Origin: PSLL01 sp050259195
GTDB taxonomy: Bacteria > Desulfobacterota_D > UBA1144 > Nemesobacterales > CSP1-2
Length of the DNA: 10,274 nt
Reading direction: 5' to 3'
Assembly: GCA_050259195.1 (NCBI GenBank)
Contig: JBLNAE010000401.1
Coordinates: forward strand, 1-10,274
The notes under the pieces were generated by a model that did not search any database, had not been told where the DNA came from, and worked only from the letters and a program-made list of their open reading frames with translations. Positions 1-8,227 of the stretch are shown here, piece by piece. The position numbers were made by a program, and so were the translations under genes. Within the stretch, counting starts at the first letter, position 1; each line of letters opens with the position of its first letter.

Positions 1-855
1 GAAATTCAAATCTGGATGACATTACTCTTTGGTTTCAGCACGATTCACTGGTATATTGCCTCTGTAGGGTCAGCCTGGTATTTTGCCCATATAGCCTCTT
101 TTCTCTTTCTCACTCTGGCTATTTATGAGACATTTACTAAACGACGCCCATTTTTGATCGGACTTCTGATCGGGGCTTCTTATTGGTCTAGGCTCTCTAC
201 AATCCTCAGCCTACCGTTTTTTATCGTCATGCTTTCCGACATGTGGCTTCTCAAATCAGAAGGAGGCTCGATTCTAGGAAGGGTTAATCTAAAACCTCTT
301 GTCCGACTGGGTTTCGGGGTTGGGATATTTGTCCTGCTTAATTTTACATATAATTTTTTGAGGTTTCATAGCCCCTTTGACGTTGCTTACTTCATGTCGG
401 GTATTGATACTCCATCCCATGAACCCTGGCTCAACAAGGGCCCATTCAGCCTTTCCTATATCCCTTACCATCTTTCAATTATTCTAGCAAAGCCTCCAGT
501 TTTTATCAAAGAGTCTCCCTATGTTATTCCCTCTTTAGCCGGGATGTCTATTTGGATTACCACTCCTGCTTTTATTTACGCCCTATTTGCGGGTATAAGA
601 AATAAAGTAGCTCTAGCCTGCTGGTCTGGTATTATTCCGATTGCTTTGGTTCTTTTTACAAAGAACGGGACCGGGTGGACTCAGTTTGGGTATCGCTACG
701 CAATGGATTTTTATCCATTTTTGCTCTTACTGACGGCTAAAGGGATCGGCAATGAGATAAGATGGCATCACAAGCTACTTATCTGCCTTGGAATTTTAGT
801 GAATCTATGGGGAGTTCTATGGATTAATGAGTTCAGGTGGTTCAGGTGGAGATAA
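1..855 (+). CDS. C-terminal part of a multi-pass membrane glycosyltransferase-like protein (GT39/PMT-like), 5' end outside window
   Basis: The frame is open from base 1, so the gene starts upstream; 284 residues are visible before TAA. The visible protein is very hydrophobic, with roughly seven to eight membrane segments separated by short charged loops such as TKRRP and FRWFRWR. Two stretches resemble lipid-linked-sugar glycosyltransferases of the GT39/dolichyl-phosphate-mannose type: an aromatic-rich early helix (GSAWYFAHIASFLFLTLAIY) followed by GASYWSRLS, and a late GWTQFGYRYAMDFYPFLLLL block next to the last helices. Known members move a sugar from a polyprenyl-phosphate carrier to protein, lipid A or glycan on the outer face of the inner membrane. 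The acidic catalytic loop near the N-terminus in this family is not in the window, so activity cannot be judged. It looks AT-richer than the genes that follow. Family assignment is by resemblance; another GT-C membrane protein is possible. Confidence 0.72.
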   Translation, partial: EIQIWMTLLFGFSTIHWYIASVGSAWYFAHIASFLFLTLAIYETFTKRRPFLIGLLIGASYWSRLSTILSLPFFIVMLSDMWLLKSEGGSILGRVNLKPLVRLGFGVGIFVLLNFTYNFLRFHSPFDVAYFMSGIDTPSHEPWLNKGPFSLSYIPYHLSIILAKPPVFIKESPYVIPSLAGMSIWITTPAFIYALFAGIRNKVALACWSGIIPIALVLFTKNGTGWTQFGYRYAMDFYPFLLLLTAKGIGNEIRWHHKLLICLGILVNLWGVLWINEFRWFRWR

Positions 856-863
856 TTGGAGAA

Positions 864-892
864 TTGACCTCTCTGACTATCTTGTGTATTTT
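864..892 (+). promoter_or_regulatory. Candidate sigma-70 promoter for the CPBP protease gene
   Basis: TTGACC at 864-869 is followed after exactly 17 bases by TATTTT at 887-892. The -35 matches the consensus at five of six bases and the -10 at four of six. Transcription would begin near 899, giving a leader of about 48 bases to the ATG at 947. It lies just after the stop of the upstream gene, so the protease gene could be transcribed on its own. Confidence 0.42.
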
Positions 893-946
893 TAAAATCT
901 CATTCATTAGAACGCAATTTTTGCCTTCTCTTCTTGAAATTTGTTT

Positions 947-1552
947 ATGAGAAATCAACTGAGTATTGCGAAGAATAAACCAGGGCTTGAGTTGCTGGGT
1001 CCCCTGGGGGTATATGTGTTTGTCGTATGCGCGATCACCGCGCTCAGGAGATTTCTTCCCGGTTTTGTCATCCCGCTCTCTGCAGTCTTGCTATTCTCGG
1101 CGCCATTTGTAATGAAAAGCAACGTAAGCGGGCTTAAACCAAACCTCGATGGCGTGCTCTTGGGAAGCGCGGTATCGGTTGTTATCCTTTCTTTATACGT
1201 GATTATTGTGGACAAGCCTGTGCAACTCGGCAGGGTTTCCTATTCGCTTATCATACTACAGCTCTTTCTTGTTGCCGTACCGGAAGAGGTCTTTTTCCGT
1301 GGCTACCTTCAGGAGAAAATCGGGAATGATTTAAGAGGAGTCCTGGCGGTGAGTCTGCTCTTTGCCGTTGGGCACTTTGTTACGGGGTGCGTTGGCGGCG
1401 GATTGGGCGGCGCAAGCTGTGCAAAAACCTTTCTTACTTTTTTCCCATCAATTGTTATGGGCTATATGTACGCCACATCGGGAACGCTCTGGGGAAATAT
1501 AATGTTCCACTTCCTCTCGAATATCGTCTACGAGGCTACGGGCGGATTGTGA
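947..1552 (+). CDS. CPBP family intramembrane glutamic endopeptidase (CAAX/Abi type)
   Basis: This is a 201-residue inner-membrane protein. All three CPBP motifs are present, counted from the ATG: EEVFFR at 113-118 (the Glu pair and Arg), FAVGH at 139-143, and HFLSN at 188-192. In characterised relatives (Rce1 type) these residues line a membrane-embedded active site where Glu and His activate water to cut near the membrane surface. About six hydrophobic segments are visible. Between motifs two and three lies a Gly-rich stretch with two cysteines, C148 and C158, then FFPSIVMGYMYATSGTLW. The VPEEVFFRGYLQ block and the FFPS segment recall CPBP peptidases that process C-terminal sorting tails (myxosortase-like); that is inference, and no tailed substrate is seen nearby. 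ATG 947 is chosen over the in-frame TTG at 941; an in-frame TGA at 935 rules out an earlier start. The upstream bases are pyrimidine-rich, with no SD. Confidence 0.85.
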   Translation: MRNQLSIAKNKPGLELLGPLGVYVFVVCAITALRRFLPGFVIPLSAVLLFSAPFVMKSNVSGLKPNLDGVLLGSAVSVVILSLYVIIVDKPVQLGRVSYSLIILQLFLVAVPEEVFFRGYLQEKIGNDLRGVLAVSLLFAVGHFVTGCVGGGLGGASCAKTFLTFFPSIVMGYMYATSGTLWGNIMFHFLSNIVYEATGGL

Positions 1553-1556
1553 AATA

Positions 1557-1590
1557 CAGGAAACAGAATACATCTTTATCCTGAATTTTT
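1557..1590 (+). terminator. Weak possible terminator after the protease gene
   Basis: CAGGA at 1557-1561 can pair with TCCTG at 1579-1583, and AATTTTT follows with a run of five T at 1586-1590. The stem is only five base pairs and the loop is 17 bases, so this is a poor intrinsic terminator and may be chance. Confidence 0.2.
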
Positions 1591-1591
1591 C

Positions 1592-1621
1592 TTGGTGCAA
1601 TTTTCGTAAGTATGATATTAT
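1592..1621 (+). promoter_or_regulatory. Candidate nadE promoter very close to the start codon
   Basis: TATTAT at 1616-1621 matches the -10 consensus at five of six positions and lies 18 bases after a weak -35-like TTGGTG at 1592-1597. An overlapping alternative -10, TATGAT at 1611-1616, also matches at five of six. Either box places the transcription start between about 1622 and 1628, at or just before the nadE ATG. No Shine-Dalgarno-like sequence occurs between the box and the ATG, which fits a leaderless or near-leaderless message. Confidence 0.38.
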
Positions 1622-1627
1622 AGAAAT

Positions 1628-3367
1628 ATGGATACTCTCAGGGTAGGGCTGGGACAGATTGATGTATGTGTCGGGGACCTAAGGGGAAATCTGAAAAAGA
1701 TTCTCGAATATATAGGGGTTGCGAAGAATTTAGGTGTAGACATTTTATGCTTTCCCGAACTTGCCGTCACGGGGTACCCGCCCGAAGACCTGCTACTGAA
1801 ATCGAGTTTCATAGAGGATAACTTAGAAACTCTCGATAAAATCCGGGAAGCTTCAAATGGACTCACCGTAATAGTTGGCTTTGTGGATAAAAAAGAGGAC
1901 ATTTATAACGCCGCTGCAATAATACACAACAAGGATTTGGTAGACGTCTATCATAAGCGGTACCTTCCGAACTACGGCGTCTTTGATGAAAACAGGTATT
2001 TTCAATCCGGGACTCGTGCTCCCGTTTACAAATTGGGCGATGTAAAGTTTGGGGTAAACATTTGTGAAGACATCTGGTATCCGGGAGATCCGACAAGGGA
2101 GCAGGCGATCTTGGGAGACGCTCAGATAATTATAAATATTTCCTCTTCCCCATATTATGCCTCAAAGGTCAAATCAAGAGAGCAGATGCTTTCTGTGAGG
2201 GCGTCGGACTATTCGGTGGTTGTAGCTTTCTGCAACCTTGTAGGAGGACAGGATGAGCTTGTATTTGACGGGCATAGCGCTGTAATAGGGGAGACGGGAA
2301 AAGTAATAGCCCGCGCCTCTGGATTTAAAGAAGAGCTCCTCATTGCGGATATATCTCCTCATAGGGTTTTTCGTTCTCGTCTTCACGATCCAAGGAGGAG
2401 AAAGGAAAAATATGCGCTCAGGGTCGAATCTAAAGAAGCTCAACTGATCACGCTCGCTCAGGCGGAATCTGAGAGAAATTCCCGGCCCCAGATTGCGCCT
2501 AGAGTCGAGGAATTTGTGGGTGTAGAAGAAGAGGTGTTTCGGGCACTCGTTCTCGGAACGAGAGACTACGTTACGAAAAATGGGTTTAAAAAGGTTGTAA
2601 TAGGTCTAAGCGGCGGGATTGATTCATCCATTGTTGCGACAGTTGCTGCTGAAGCTCTGGGAAAGGAGAATGTTATCGGAGTGAGAATGCCATCGAGATA
2701 CAGTTCCGAAGGGAGTGTTAGAGATGCTGAAGAACTTTCCAAGAGCCTGGGAATTGAACTCCTTACCATCCCCATTGAGAAAGCATTTAATGCCTATCTT
2801 GATATGTTCTCTCAAGTTTTCGGTGGAGAAGAACATGACGTAACTGAAGAAAATATTCAGACAAGGATTCGTGGAAATATACTTATGGCGCTCTCTAACA
2901 AGTTCGGCTGGCTCGTGCTTACCACCGGGAATAAGAGCGAAATGGGGGTTGGGTACTGCACGCTCTACGGGGATATGGCCGGGGGGTTTGCGGTGATAAA
3001 AGACGTGCCGAAAACGCTCGTCTATCGCATTGCAGAGTTCTACAACAGGTGGAAGGGGAAGGACCTCATTCCAAAGACCGTTTTAGAAAAGCCCCCTTCA
3101 GCAGAGCTAAAACCAAACCAGAAAGATACGGATTCTATTCCTCCTTATGATATTCTCGATCCAATACTCAAGGCTTACGTAGAAGACGATTTAAGTGTAG
3201 AGGAACTTGTCTCTCTAGGATTTGATGAGAATCTGGTGAAGCAGGTAATAAAGATGGTGGATTTAAACGAGTACAAGCGAAGACAATCACCGCCGGGCAT
3301 AAAAATCACCGTGAGAGCTTTTGGCAAAGACCGCCGCTTTCCTATAACAAATCTGTATAGAAGATAA
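1628..3367 (+). CDS. nadE: Glutamine-dependent NAD+ synthetase
   Basis: The 579-residue protein catalyses the last step of NAD+ synthesis: ATP-dependent amidation of nicotinate adenine dinucleotide with ammonia taken from glutamine. Residues 1 to about 260 form a nitrilase-type glutaminase with the expected triad: E44 in FPELAVTGY, K110 in YHKRYLPNYG, and nucleophile C146 in GVNICEDIW. Residues from about 295 form the synthetase domain, with the ATP pyrophosphatase P-loop SGGIDSS at 328-334, TTGNKSE at 432-438, and the conserved KPPSAELKPNQKDTDSIPPY loop at 488-507. The length fits two-domain bacterial enzymes, and both active sites look intact. ATG 1628 fits the normal N-terminus of the family (a short lead into the first beta strand, VGLGQI), but no SD precedes it. 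The next gene, gltB, also spends glutamine, but has its own promoter 95 bases on. The cytosolic assignment is firm. Confidence 0.97.
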   Translation: MDTLRVGLGQIDVCVGDLRGNLKKILEYIGVAKNLGVDILCFPELAVTGYPPEDLLLKSSFIEDNLETLDKIREASNGLTVIVGFVDKKEDIYNAAAIIHNKDLVDVYHKRYLPNYGVFDENRYFQSGTRAPVYKLGDVKFGVNICEDIWYPGDPTREQAILGDAQIIINISSSPYYASKVKSREQMLSVRASDYSVVVAFCNLVGGQDELVFDGHSAVIGETGKVIARASGFKEELLIADISPHRVFRSRLHDPRRRKEKYALRVESKEAQLITLAQAESERNSRPQIAPRVEEFVGVEEEVFRALVLGTRDYVTKNGFKKVVIGLSGGIDSSIVATVAAEALGKENVIGVRMPSRYSSEGSVRDAEELSKSLGIELLTIPIEKAFNAYLDMFSQVFGGEEHDVTEENIQTRIRGNILMALSNKFGWLVLTTGNKSEMGVGYCTLYGDMAGGFAVIKDVPKTLVYRIAEFYNRWKGKDLIPKTVLEKPPSAELKPNQKDTDSIPPYDILDPILKAYVEDDLSVEELVSLGFDENLVKQVIKMVDLNEYKRRQSPPGIKITVRAFGKDRRFPITNLYRR

Positions 3368-3398
3368 TAATTTTTTCTCATTTTTCGTTTTCTCATTC

Positions 3399-3427
3399 TT
3401 GATTGTTTACCTAAACATAGTTAAAAT
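3399..3427 (+). promoter_or_regulatory. Candidate sigma-70 promoter of gltB
   Basis: TTGATT at 3399-3404 and TAAAAT at 3422-3427 are separated by exactly 17 bases; the -10 matches at five of six positions and the -35 at four. The predicted start near 3434 gives a leader of about 29 bases. Just upstream (3371-3400) is a T-rich tract in which TTTTCTCATT occurs twice, at 3373-3382 and 3388-3397, starting 15 bases apart. That could help promoter opening or end nadE transcription, but no terminator stem precedes it. Confidence 0.5.
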
Positions 3428-3447
3428 GAAGGTTTGAGATGTAAATT

Positions 3448-3454
3448 GAGGAGG
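3448..3454 (+). promoter_or_regulatory. Strong ribosome binding site of gltB
   Basis: GAGGAGG ends eight bases before the ATG at 3463. It is by far the best Shine-Dalgarno sequence in the window and fixes the gltB start. It contrasts with nadE and the protease gene, which have none. Confidence 0.85.
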
Positions 3455-3462
3455 CGGTTACT

Positions 3463-6400
3463 ATGGGGCCAATGGGATTCCCTCCAAAGCAGGGTGTTTA
3501 TGATCCGCAATTTGAGCATGATTCCTGCGGTATCGGATTTGTTGTAAACATCAAAGGAAAAGAGTCAAACGAGATTGTGCGCCAGGCCCTCACCGTTCTC
3601 GTAAACCTCAACCATCGCGGCGCATGCGGCTGTGAGACGAACACGGGCGACGGCGCGGGGATTCTCTTACAGACTCCTCATGCGTTTCTCAAAAAGGTGT
3701 GCGCCGGGTTGAAAATCTCTCTTCCTTCTTCCGGAGAGTATGGCGTCGGGATGGTATTTCTGCCTCCTGATCCCGCTCTTCGCCGCGATTGCCAGAGACG
3801 TTTTGAGGAGATTATCAAGGGAGAGGGACAGCGCATTCTTGGATGGCGCACCGTGCCCACAAATAATACCTCTTTAGGAAATACGGCGAAATTACATCAG
3901 CCGTTTGTGCGTCAGGTTTTCATCGGACGCAATTCCAAGATTGCGGATGATATAGCGTTTGAGCGCAAGCTCTACGTCATTCGCAAACGCGCTGAAAATG
4001 CCATCCGCTATTCAGGAGTAGAAGGTGGCAATTATTTTTATATTCCCAGCCTTTCCTACAAAACAATTGTCTATAAGGGAATGCTCATGGCGGAGCAGGT
4101 TTCGGAATTTTATCCAGAGCTAATGGATGCTGATATGGAAACTGCTCTTGCCGTCGTTCATTCGCGGTTTAGCACAAACACATTCCCAAGCTGGGAGCGT
4201 GCTCATCCGTATCGCTACCTTATACACAACGGAGAGATCAATACCCTTCGTGGAAACATAAACTGGATGCACACGCGCCAGTCAATGTTTGCATCTGACC
4301 TCTTTAGAGACGATATTAAGAAGATTCTACCCGTAATTAATTCTGATGGAAGCGATTCGGCAATGTTTGATAACTGCCTTGAGTTTCTGGTTCTTTCAGG
4401 CCGTTCATTGCCCCATGCAGTTATGATGATGATTCCGGAGCCGTGGTCAAACCACGAGAGCATGAGCGATGAGAAAAAAGCGTTCTACGAGTATCACGGC
4501 TGCCTTATGGAACCTTGGGACGGTCCTGCTTCGATTGCATTCACAGACGGCATAAGAGTCGGCGCGGTGCTTGACAGGAACGGTTTGCGTCCATCGCGCT
4601 ACTATGTTACAAAAGACGGCCTTGTGATAATGGCATCCGAAGTTGGGGTGCTTGACGTTCCGCCTGAGCGCGTGCTCCACAAGGGGCGCCTCCAGCCAGG
4701 GCGTATGTTTCTGGTGGATACTCACGAGAAGCGCATCATAGCCGACGAGGAATTAAAGCTCAGGATTTCGACTGAGCATCCCTACCGCCTGTGGCTAAAT
4801 GAAAATTTAGTATCGCTCGAAGACTTGCCTGAAGCCCCCCCTGTCTCGAAACCGAATCATGAGATGCTGATCCAGCGTCAGCAGGCGTTTGGATATACGT
4901 TTGAGGACCTCCGCATCATTATGATTCCTATGGCGAGAGACGGTGTTGATCCGGTTGGGTCTATGGGCAACGATACGCCGATTGCAGTGCTCTCTGACAG
5001 GCCTCAGCTTGTCTACAATTATTTCAAGCAGTTGTTTGCTCAGGTTACAAACCCTCCTATTGATGCTATACGCGAAGAACTTATTACAGCAACAGAAACA
5101 ACGATTGGTCCGGAGAAAAATCTTCTGAAACCGGAACCTGAAAGCTGTCGTCAGATCAAACTTAAAACTCCGATCCTCACAAATGAAGAACTCGAAAAGC
5201 TCCGCCATATAAATATTCCTGACTTTAAGTCCGTAACGCTCCCGATTCTCTTCAAGGTTTCAGAGGGAAGTCGTGGATTAGAAAAAGCTATGGATGATCT
5301 GTGCCAAAGGGCAATCCAAGCCATATCTGAAGAAGCGAACATAATAATCCTTTCTGACCGAGGGATTGACCGCGAGAATGCTCCAATACCTGCGCTTTTG
5401 GCAGTGTCGGGACTTCATCATTATTTAATTCGCGAAGGCGCGCGTACGAAAGTTGGATTGGTGCTGGAATCTGGAGAGCCGCGCGAGGTGCATCATTTCT
5501 CGCTTTTGATCGGATACGGCGCCGGGGCGGTCAATCCGTACCTTGCGTATGAGACCCTGGACGATATGATCCGTCAGGGGTTGCTTACGGGCATAACCCA
5601 TAAAGAGGCTGTGAAAAGGTATACCAAGGCTGTTGTGAAAGGGGTTGTCAAGGTAATGTCAAAGATGGGCATCTCCACGATTCAGAGCTACCGCGGGGCC
5701 CAGATATTTGAGGCGCTTGGGCTTAATCAGAGCGTGATTGACAAATATTTCACGTGGACTTCTTCGCGTATAGGAGGTGTGGGGATTGATGTGATTGCCG
5801 ATGAGGTCAGAATGCGCTATACGCATGCCTTCCCTGACCGTCAAGTTAATGGAAGAACGCTTGATGTGGGCGGAAAATATCAGTGGCGCCAGGACGGGGA
5901 ATATCACATGTTTAATCCTGAAACGGTGCACAAACTCCAGTACGCATGCCGAAACAACAACTACAAGGCTTTCAAAGAATATACGGAGCTTGTGAACAAC
6001 CACTCTAAAAAGCTCTGTACAATACGCGGACTTCTTGAATTCAAATTTGCCTCTGAACCCATTCCAATTGAAGAGGTCGAACCAGTAGAATCAATAGTCA
6101 GACGCTTCAAAACCGGGGCTATGTCCTACGGCTCTATAAGCAAAGAGGCACACGAAAGTCTGGCAATCGCCATGAATCGTATTGGCGGCAAGAGCAATAC
6201 GGGCGAAGGCGGAGAGGACCCGGCGCGATACGTTCTCGACCTCAATGGAGATTCGAGAAACAGCGCGATTAAGCAGGTCGCGTCGGGAAGATTCGGCGTC
6301 ACAAGTCTCTACCTCACAATGGCAAAGGAACTCCAGATTAAGATGGCTCAGGGCGCAAAGCCCGGAGAAGGAGGGCAGCTTCCGGGGGCAAAGGTCTATC

Positions 6401-8061
6401 CCTGGATTGCGAAGGTTCGGCACTCAGTTCCGGGCGTGGGATTGATTTCGCCTCCTCCGCACCACGATATTTACTCAATTGAAGACCTGGCTGAATTGAT
6501 ACACGACCTTAAAAACGCCAATTTCCAAGCCCGAATCAGCGTTAAGCTCGTATCGGAGGTGGGTGTTGGCACCATAGCTGCTGGCGTGGCAAAGGGGCAC
6601 GCCGATGTTGTTCTGATCAGCGGCTATGAGGGTGGAACGGGCGCATCGCCGCAGACGAGCATTCAACACGCCGGTCTGCCGTGGGAGTTGGGGCTTGCTG
6701 AGACGCATCAAACACTGCTCCTCAATAATCTACGTAGCCGCATTGTAGTAGAGACCGATGGGCAACTCAAAAGCGGGCGGGATGTCGTAATGGCGGCGCT
6801 CCTTGGTGCAGAGGAGTTTGGGTTTGCTACGGCTCCTCTTATTGTGCTTGGATGCATCATGATGCGTGTATGCCATCTTGATACATGCCCTGTAGGCGTA
6901 GCAACGCAGAACCCCGAGCTTCGCAAAAAATTTCGGGGAAACCCTGATCACGTTGTTAATTTTATGCGATTTATCGCCGAGGAGATGCGCGAGTTGATGG
7001 CGCAGCTTGGCTTCCGCACAGTCAACGAGATGATTGGTCGCACAGACAAGCTTGAGATGAAGAAGGCTGTAGATCACTGGAAGGCAAAGGGACTTGATTT
7101 CTCAAATATTCTTTATCAGCCAAATGTCTCTCCTGATGTGGGGCGATACTGCCAGATTCCTCAGGATCATGGACTCGAAAATTCTCTCGATAACCAGGTT
7201 CTGTTAGAGCTCTGCAAGCCGGCGCTTGAGAGAGGAGAGCCTGTTGAGGCCATACTTCCTATTCGCAATATCAACCGTGTGGTAGGAACTATATTAGGAA
7301 GCGAACTCACAAGACGATATGGCGCCGAGGGACTGCCGGATGACACCATTCGCCTGCACTTCCAGGGTTCGGCGGGACAGAGTTTCGGGGCGTTTGTGCC
7401 GCGAGGCATTACGCTTATCCTTGAAGGGGATTCAAACGACTATATTGGCAAAGGGCTTTCGGGCGGCAAGATCGTTGTCTATCCTCCTGGAGGCTCGACG
7501 TTCGTTCCTGAAGAAAACATCATTATTGGCAACGTTGCGTTCTATGGCGCAACGTCCGGGGAAGCATACATTCGCGGCATGGCTGGTGAAAGATTCTGTG
7601 TGAGGAATAGCGGCGTTCATGCCGTTGTCGAGGCGGTGGGCGATCACGGCTGTGAGTACATGACAGGTGGGCGCGTAATTGTTCTCGGTCCGACCGGACG
7701 GAACTTTGCAGCCGGTATGTCGGGAGGCATAGCTTATGTTCTGGATGAAGCCGGAGATTTTCATCGCCGATGCAATCAAGAGATGGTCTACATTGAGCGA
7801 CTTGAGGATGAAGAAGAGACTAGAGAAGTAAAAGAGATGATTCTCAGACATGCAAAAAATACGGAGAGTCAGAGGGCGTGGGAAATTCTATCGTTGTGGG
7901 AAGATATGGTGCCGAGGTTTGTCAAGGTTATGCCCAAGGACTATAGACGCATGATTCAGGCAATGGAACGCGTTCAGCAAGCGGGTCTGAGCGGCGATGA
8001 AGCCATTATGGCCGCATTTGAAGAAAACAAACGCGACCTTGCGCGCATCAGCGGAAACTAG
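3463..8061 (+). CDS. gltB: Glutamate synthase (NADPH) large (alpha) subunit
   Basis: The 1532-residue protein is the catalytic subunit of GOGAT: it hydrolyses glutamine, channels the ammonia to 2-oxoglutarate and reduces the adduct to glutamate on FMN. A short pro-segment of 21 residues precedes C22 in HDSCGIGF, the N-terminal nucleophile exposed by processing. Class II amidotransferase signatures follow: SRFSTNTFPSWERAHPY from S234 and HNGEIN from H255. A central linking domain covers about 480-780. The FMN barrel holds TGAMSYGSIS around 885-894, AQGAKPGEGGQLPG with K966, and GYEGGTGASPQTS from G1054. C1131, C1137 and C1142 in the C-x5-C-x4-C pattern bind the 3Fe-4S cluster. The Gly-repeat beta-helix (GXGXG domain) runs from about 1290 to 1440. 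The length is normal and no frameshift is seen. A partner gltD lies downstream, which argues for the NADPH type rather than the ferredoxin type. The enzyme is cytosolic and an ammonia-assimilation enzyme with glutamine synthetase. Confidence 0.98.
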   Translation: MGPMGFPPKQGVYDPQFEHDSCGIGFVVNIKGKESNEIVRQALTVLVNLNHRGACGCETNTGDGAGILLQTPHAFLKKVCAGLKISLPSSGEYGVGMVFLPPDPALRRDCQRRFEEIIKGEGQRILGWRTVPTNNTSLGNTAKLHQPFVRQVFIGRNSKIADDIAFERKLYVIRKRAENAIRYSGVEGGNYFYIPSLSYKTIVYKGMLMAEQVSEFYPELMDADMETALAVVHSRFSTNTFPSWERAHPYRYLIHNGEINTLRGNINWMHTRQSMFASDLFRDDIKKILPVINSDGSDSAMFDNCLEFLVLSGRSLPHAVMMMIPEPWSNHESMSDEKKAFYEYHGCLMEPWDGPASIAFTDGIRVGAVLDRNGLRPSRYYVTKDGLVIMASEVGVLDVPPERVLHKGRLQPGRMFLVDTHEKRIIADEELKLRISTEHPYRLWLNENLVSLEDLPEAPPVSKPNHEMLIQRQQAFGYTFEDLRIIMIPMARDGVDPVGSMGNDTPIAVLSDRPQLVYNYFKQLFAQVTNPPIDAIREELITATETTIGPEKNLLKPEPESCRQIKLKTPILTNEELEKLRHINIPDFKSVTLPILFKVSEGSRGLEKAMDDLCQRAIQAISEEANIIILSDRGIDRENAPIPALLAVSGLHHYLIREGARTKVGLVLESGEPREVHHFSLLIGYGAGAVNPYLAYETLDDMIRQGLLTGITHKEAVKRYTKAVVKGVVKVMSKMGISTIQSYRGAQIFEALGLNQSVIDKYFTWTSSRIGGVGIDVIADEVRMRYTHAFPDRQVNGRTLDVGGKYQWRQDGEYHMFNPETVHKLQYACRNNNYKAFKEYTELVNNHSKKLCTIRGLLEFKFASEPIPIEEVEPVESIVRRFKTGAMSYGSISKEAHESLAIAMNRIGGKSNTGEGGEDPARYVLDLNGDSRNSAIKQVASGRFGVTSLYLTMAKELQIKMAQGAKPGEGGQLPGAKVYPWIAKVRHSVPGVGLISPPPHHDIYSIEDLAELIHDLKNANFQARISVKLVSEVGVGTIAAGVAKGHADVVLISGYEGGTGASPQTSIQHAGLPWELGLAETHQTLLLNNLRSRIVVETDGQLKSGRDVVMAALLGAEEFGFATAPLIVLGCIMMRVCHLDTCPVGVATQNPELRKKFRGNPDHVVNFMRFIAEEMRELMAQLGFRTVNEMIGRTDKLEMKKAVDHWKAKGLDFSNILYQPNVSPDVGRYCQIPQDHGLENSLDNQVLLELCKPALERGEPVEAILPIRNINRVVGTILGSELTRRYGAEGLPDDTIRLHFQGSAGQSFGAFVPRGITLILEGDSNDYIGKGLSGGKIVVYPPGGSTFVPEENIIIGNVAFYGATSGEAYIRGMAGERFCVRNSGVHAVVEAVGDHGCEYMTGGRVIVLGPTGRNFAAGMSGGIAYVLDEAGDFHRRCNQEMVYIERLEDEEETREVKEMILRHAKNTESQRAWEILSLWEDMVPRFVKVMPKDYRRMIQAMERVQQAGLSGDEAIMAAFEENKRDLARISGN

Positions 8062-8086
8062 ATTGCTGTCCGGTAATTCCTATTTT

Positions 8087-8112
8087 GTGGCTTGGTTCTG
8101 CCGTGATTTTTT
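8087..8112 (+). terminator. Weak possible terminator after gltB
   Basis: GGC at 8089-8091 pairs with GCC at 8100-8102, and two flanking G-U wobbles (8088 with 8103, 8087 with 8104) extend the stem. A run of six T follows at 8107-8112, just 26 bases after the gltB stop. The stem is short, so at best it attenuates transcription into gltD. Confidence 0.2.
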
Positions 8113-8164
8113 ATTCTCTTCGTAGACTGTAACTGGCGTTGGCTGAACTTAGGCGAAAGATTTA

Positions 8165-8183
8165 GGATTTTTCCTTAAAATCC
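8165..8183 (+). repeat. Perfect 7-bp inverted repeat (hairpin) in the gltB-gltD gap
   Basis: GGATTTT at 8165-8171 is the exact reverse complement of AAAATCC at 8177-8183, with a five-base TCCTT loop. No T run follows, so it is not a standard intrinsic terminator. GATT at 8158-8161 can also pair with AATC at 8195-8198, enclosing this hairpin in a larger fold. It could be an RNA structure in the gltD leader or a processing site. Confidence 0.55.
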
Positions 8184-8193
8184 GAGATATCTC
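8184..8193. repeat. 10-base palindrome GAGATATCTC
   Basis: This perfect palindrome directly abuts the preceding hairpin and lies about 35 bases upstream of the TTGACA box. It could be half of a regulator site, or the apex of the larger fold formed by GATT and AATC around it. A single 10-base palindrome in AT-rich DNA can arise by chance. Confidence 0.3.
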
Positions 8194-8227
8194 TAATCCC
8201 AAATCGCAAAGCCCAATAGGGAAGCGG

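Noticed and set aside
856..900. Terminator after the glycosyltransferase gene (GAGA/TCTC and a T5 run)
   Set aside because: The stem is only four base pairs, and the T run at 889-893 is separated from it by more than ten bases and overlaps the -10 box of the better-supported promoter.
3371..3400. T-rich tract after nadE as an intrinsic terminator
   Set aside because: No stable GC-rich stem precedes the T runs; the repeated TTTTCTCATT is noted with the gltB promoter instead.
4807..5208. Minus-strand frame of 133 codons inside gltB
   Set aside because: It is antisense to intact gltB coding sequence, and its translation looks like no known protein.
7432..7851. Minus-strand frame of 139 codons inside gltB
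   Set aside because: It is antisense to the conserved Gly-repeat domain of GltB, with no recognisable motif or start signal.
8130..8200. Possible glutamine (glnA) riboswitch, prompted by AGGCGAAAG and the link to glutamine metabolism
   Set aside because: The conserved flanking parts, CGTTCA at the 5' side and GAAGGAACGC at the 3' side, are absent, and AGGCGAAAG alone is too common.
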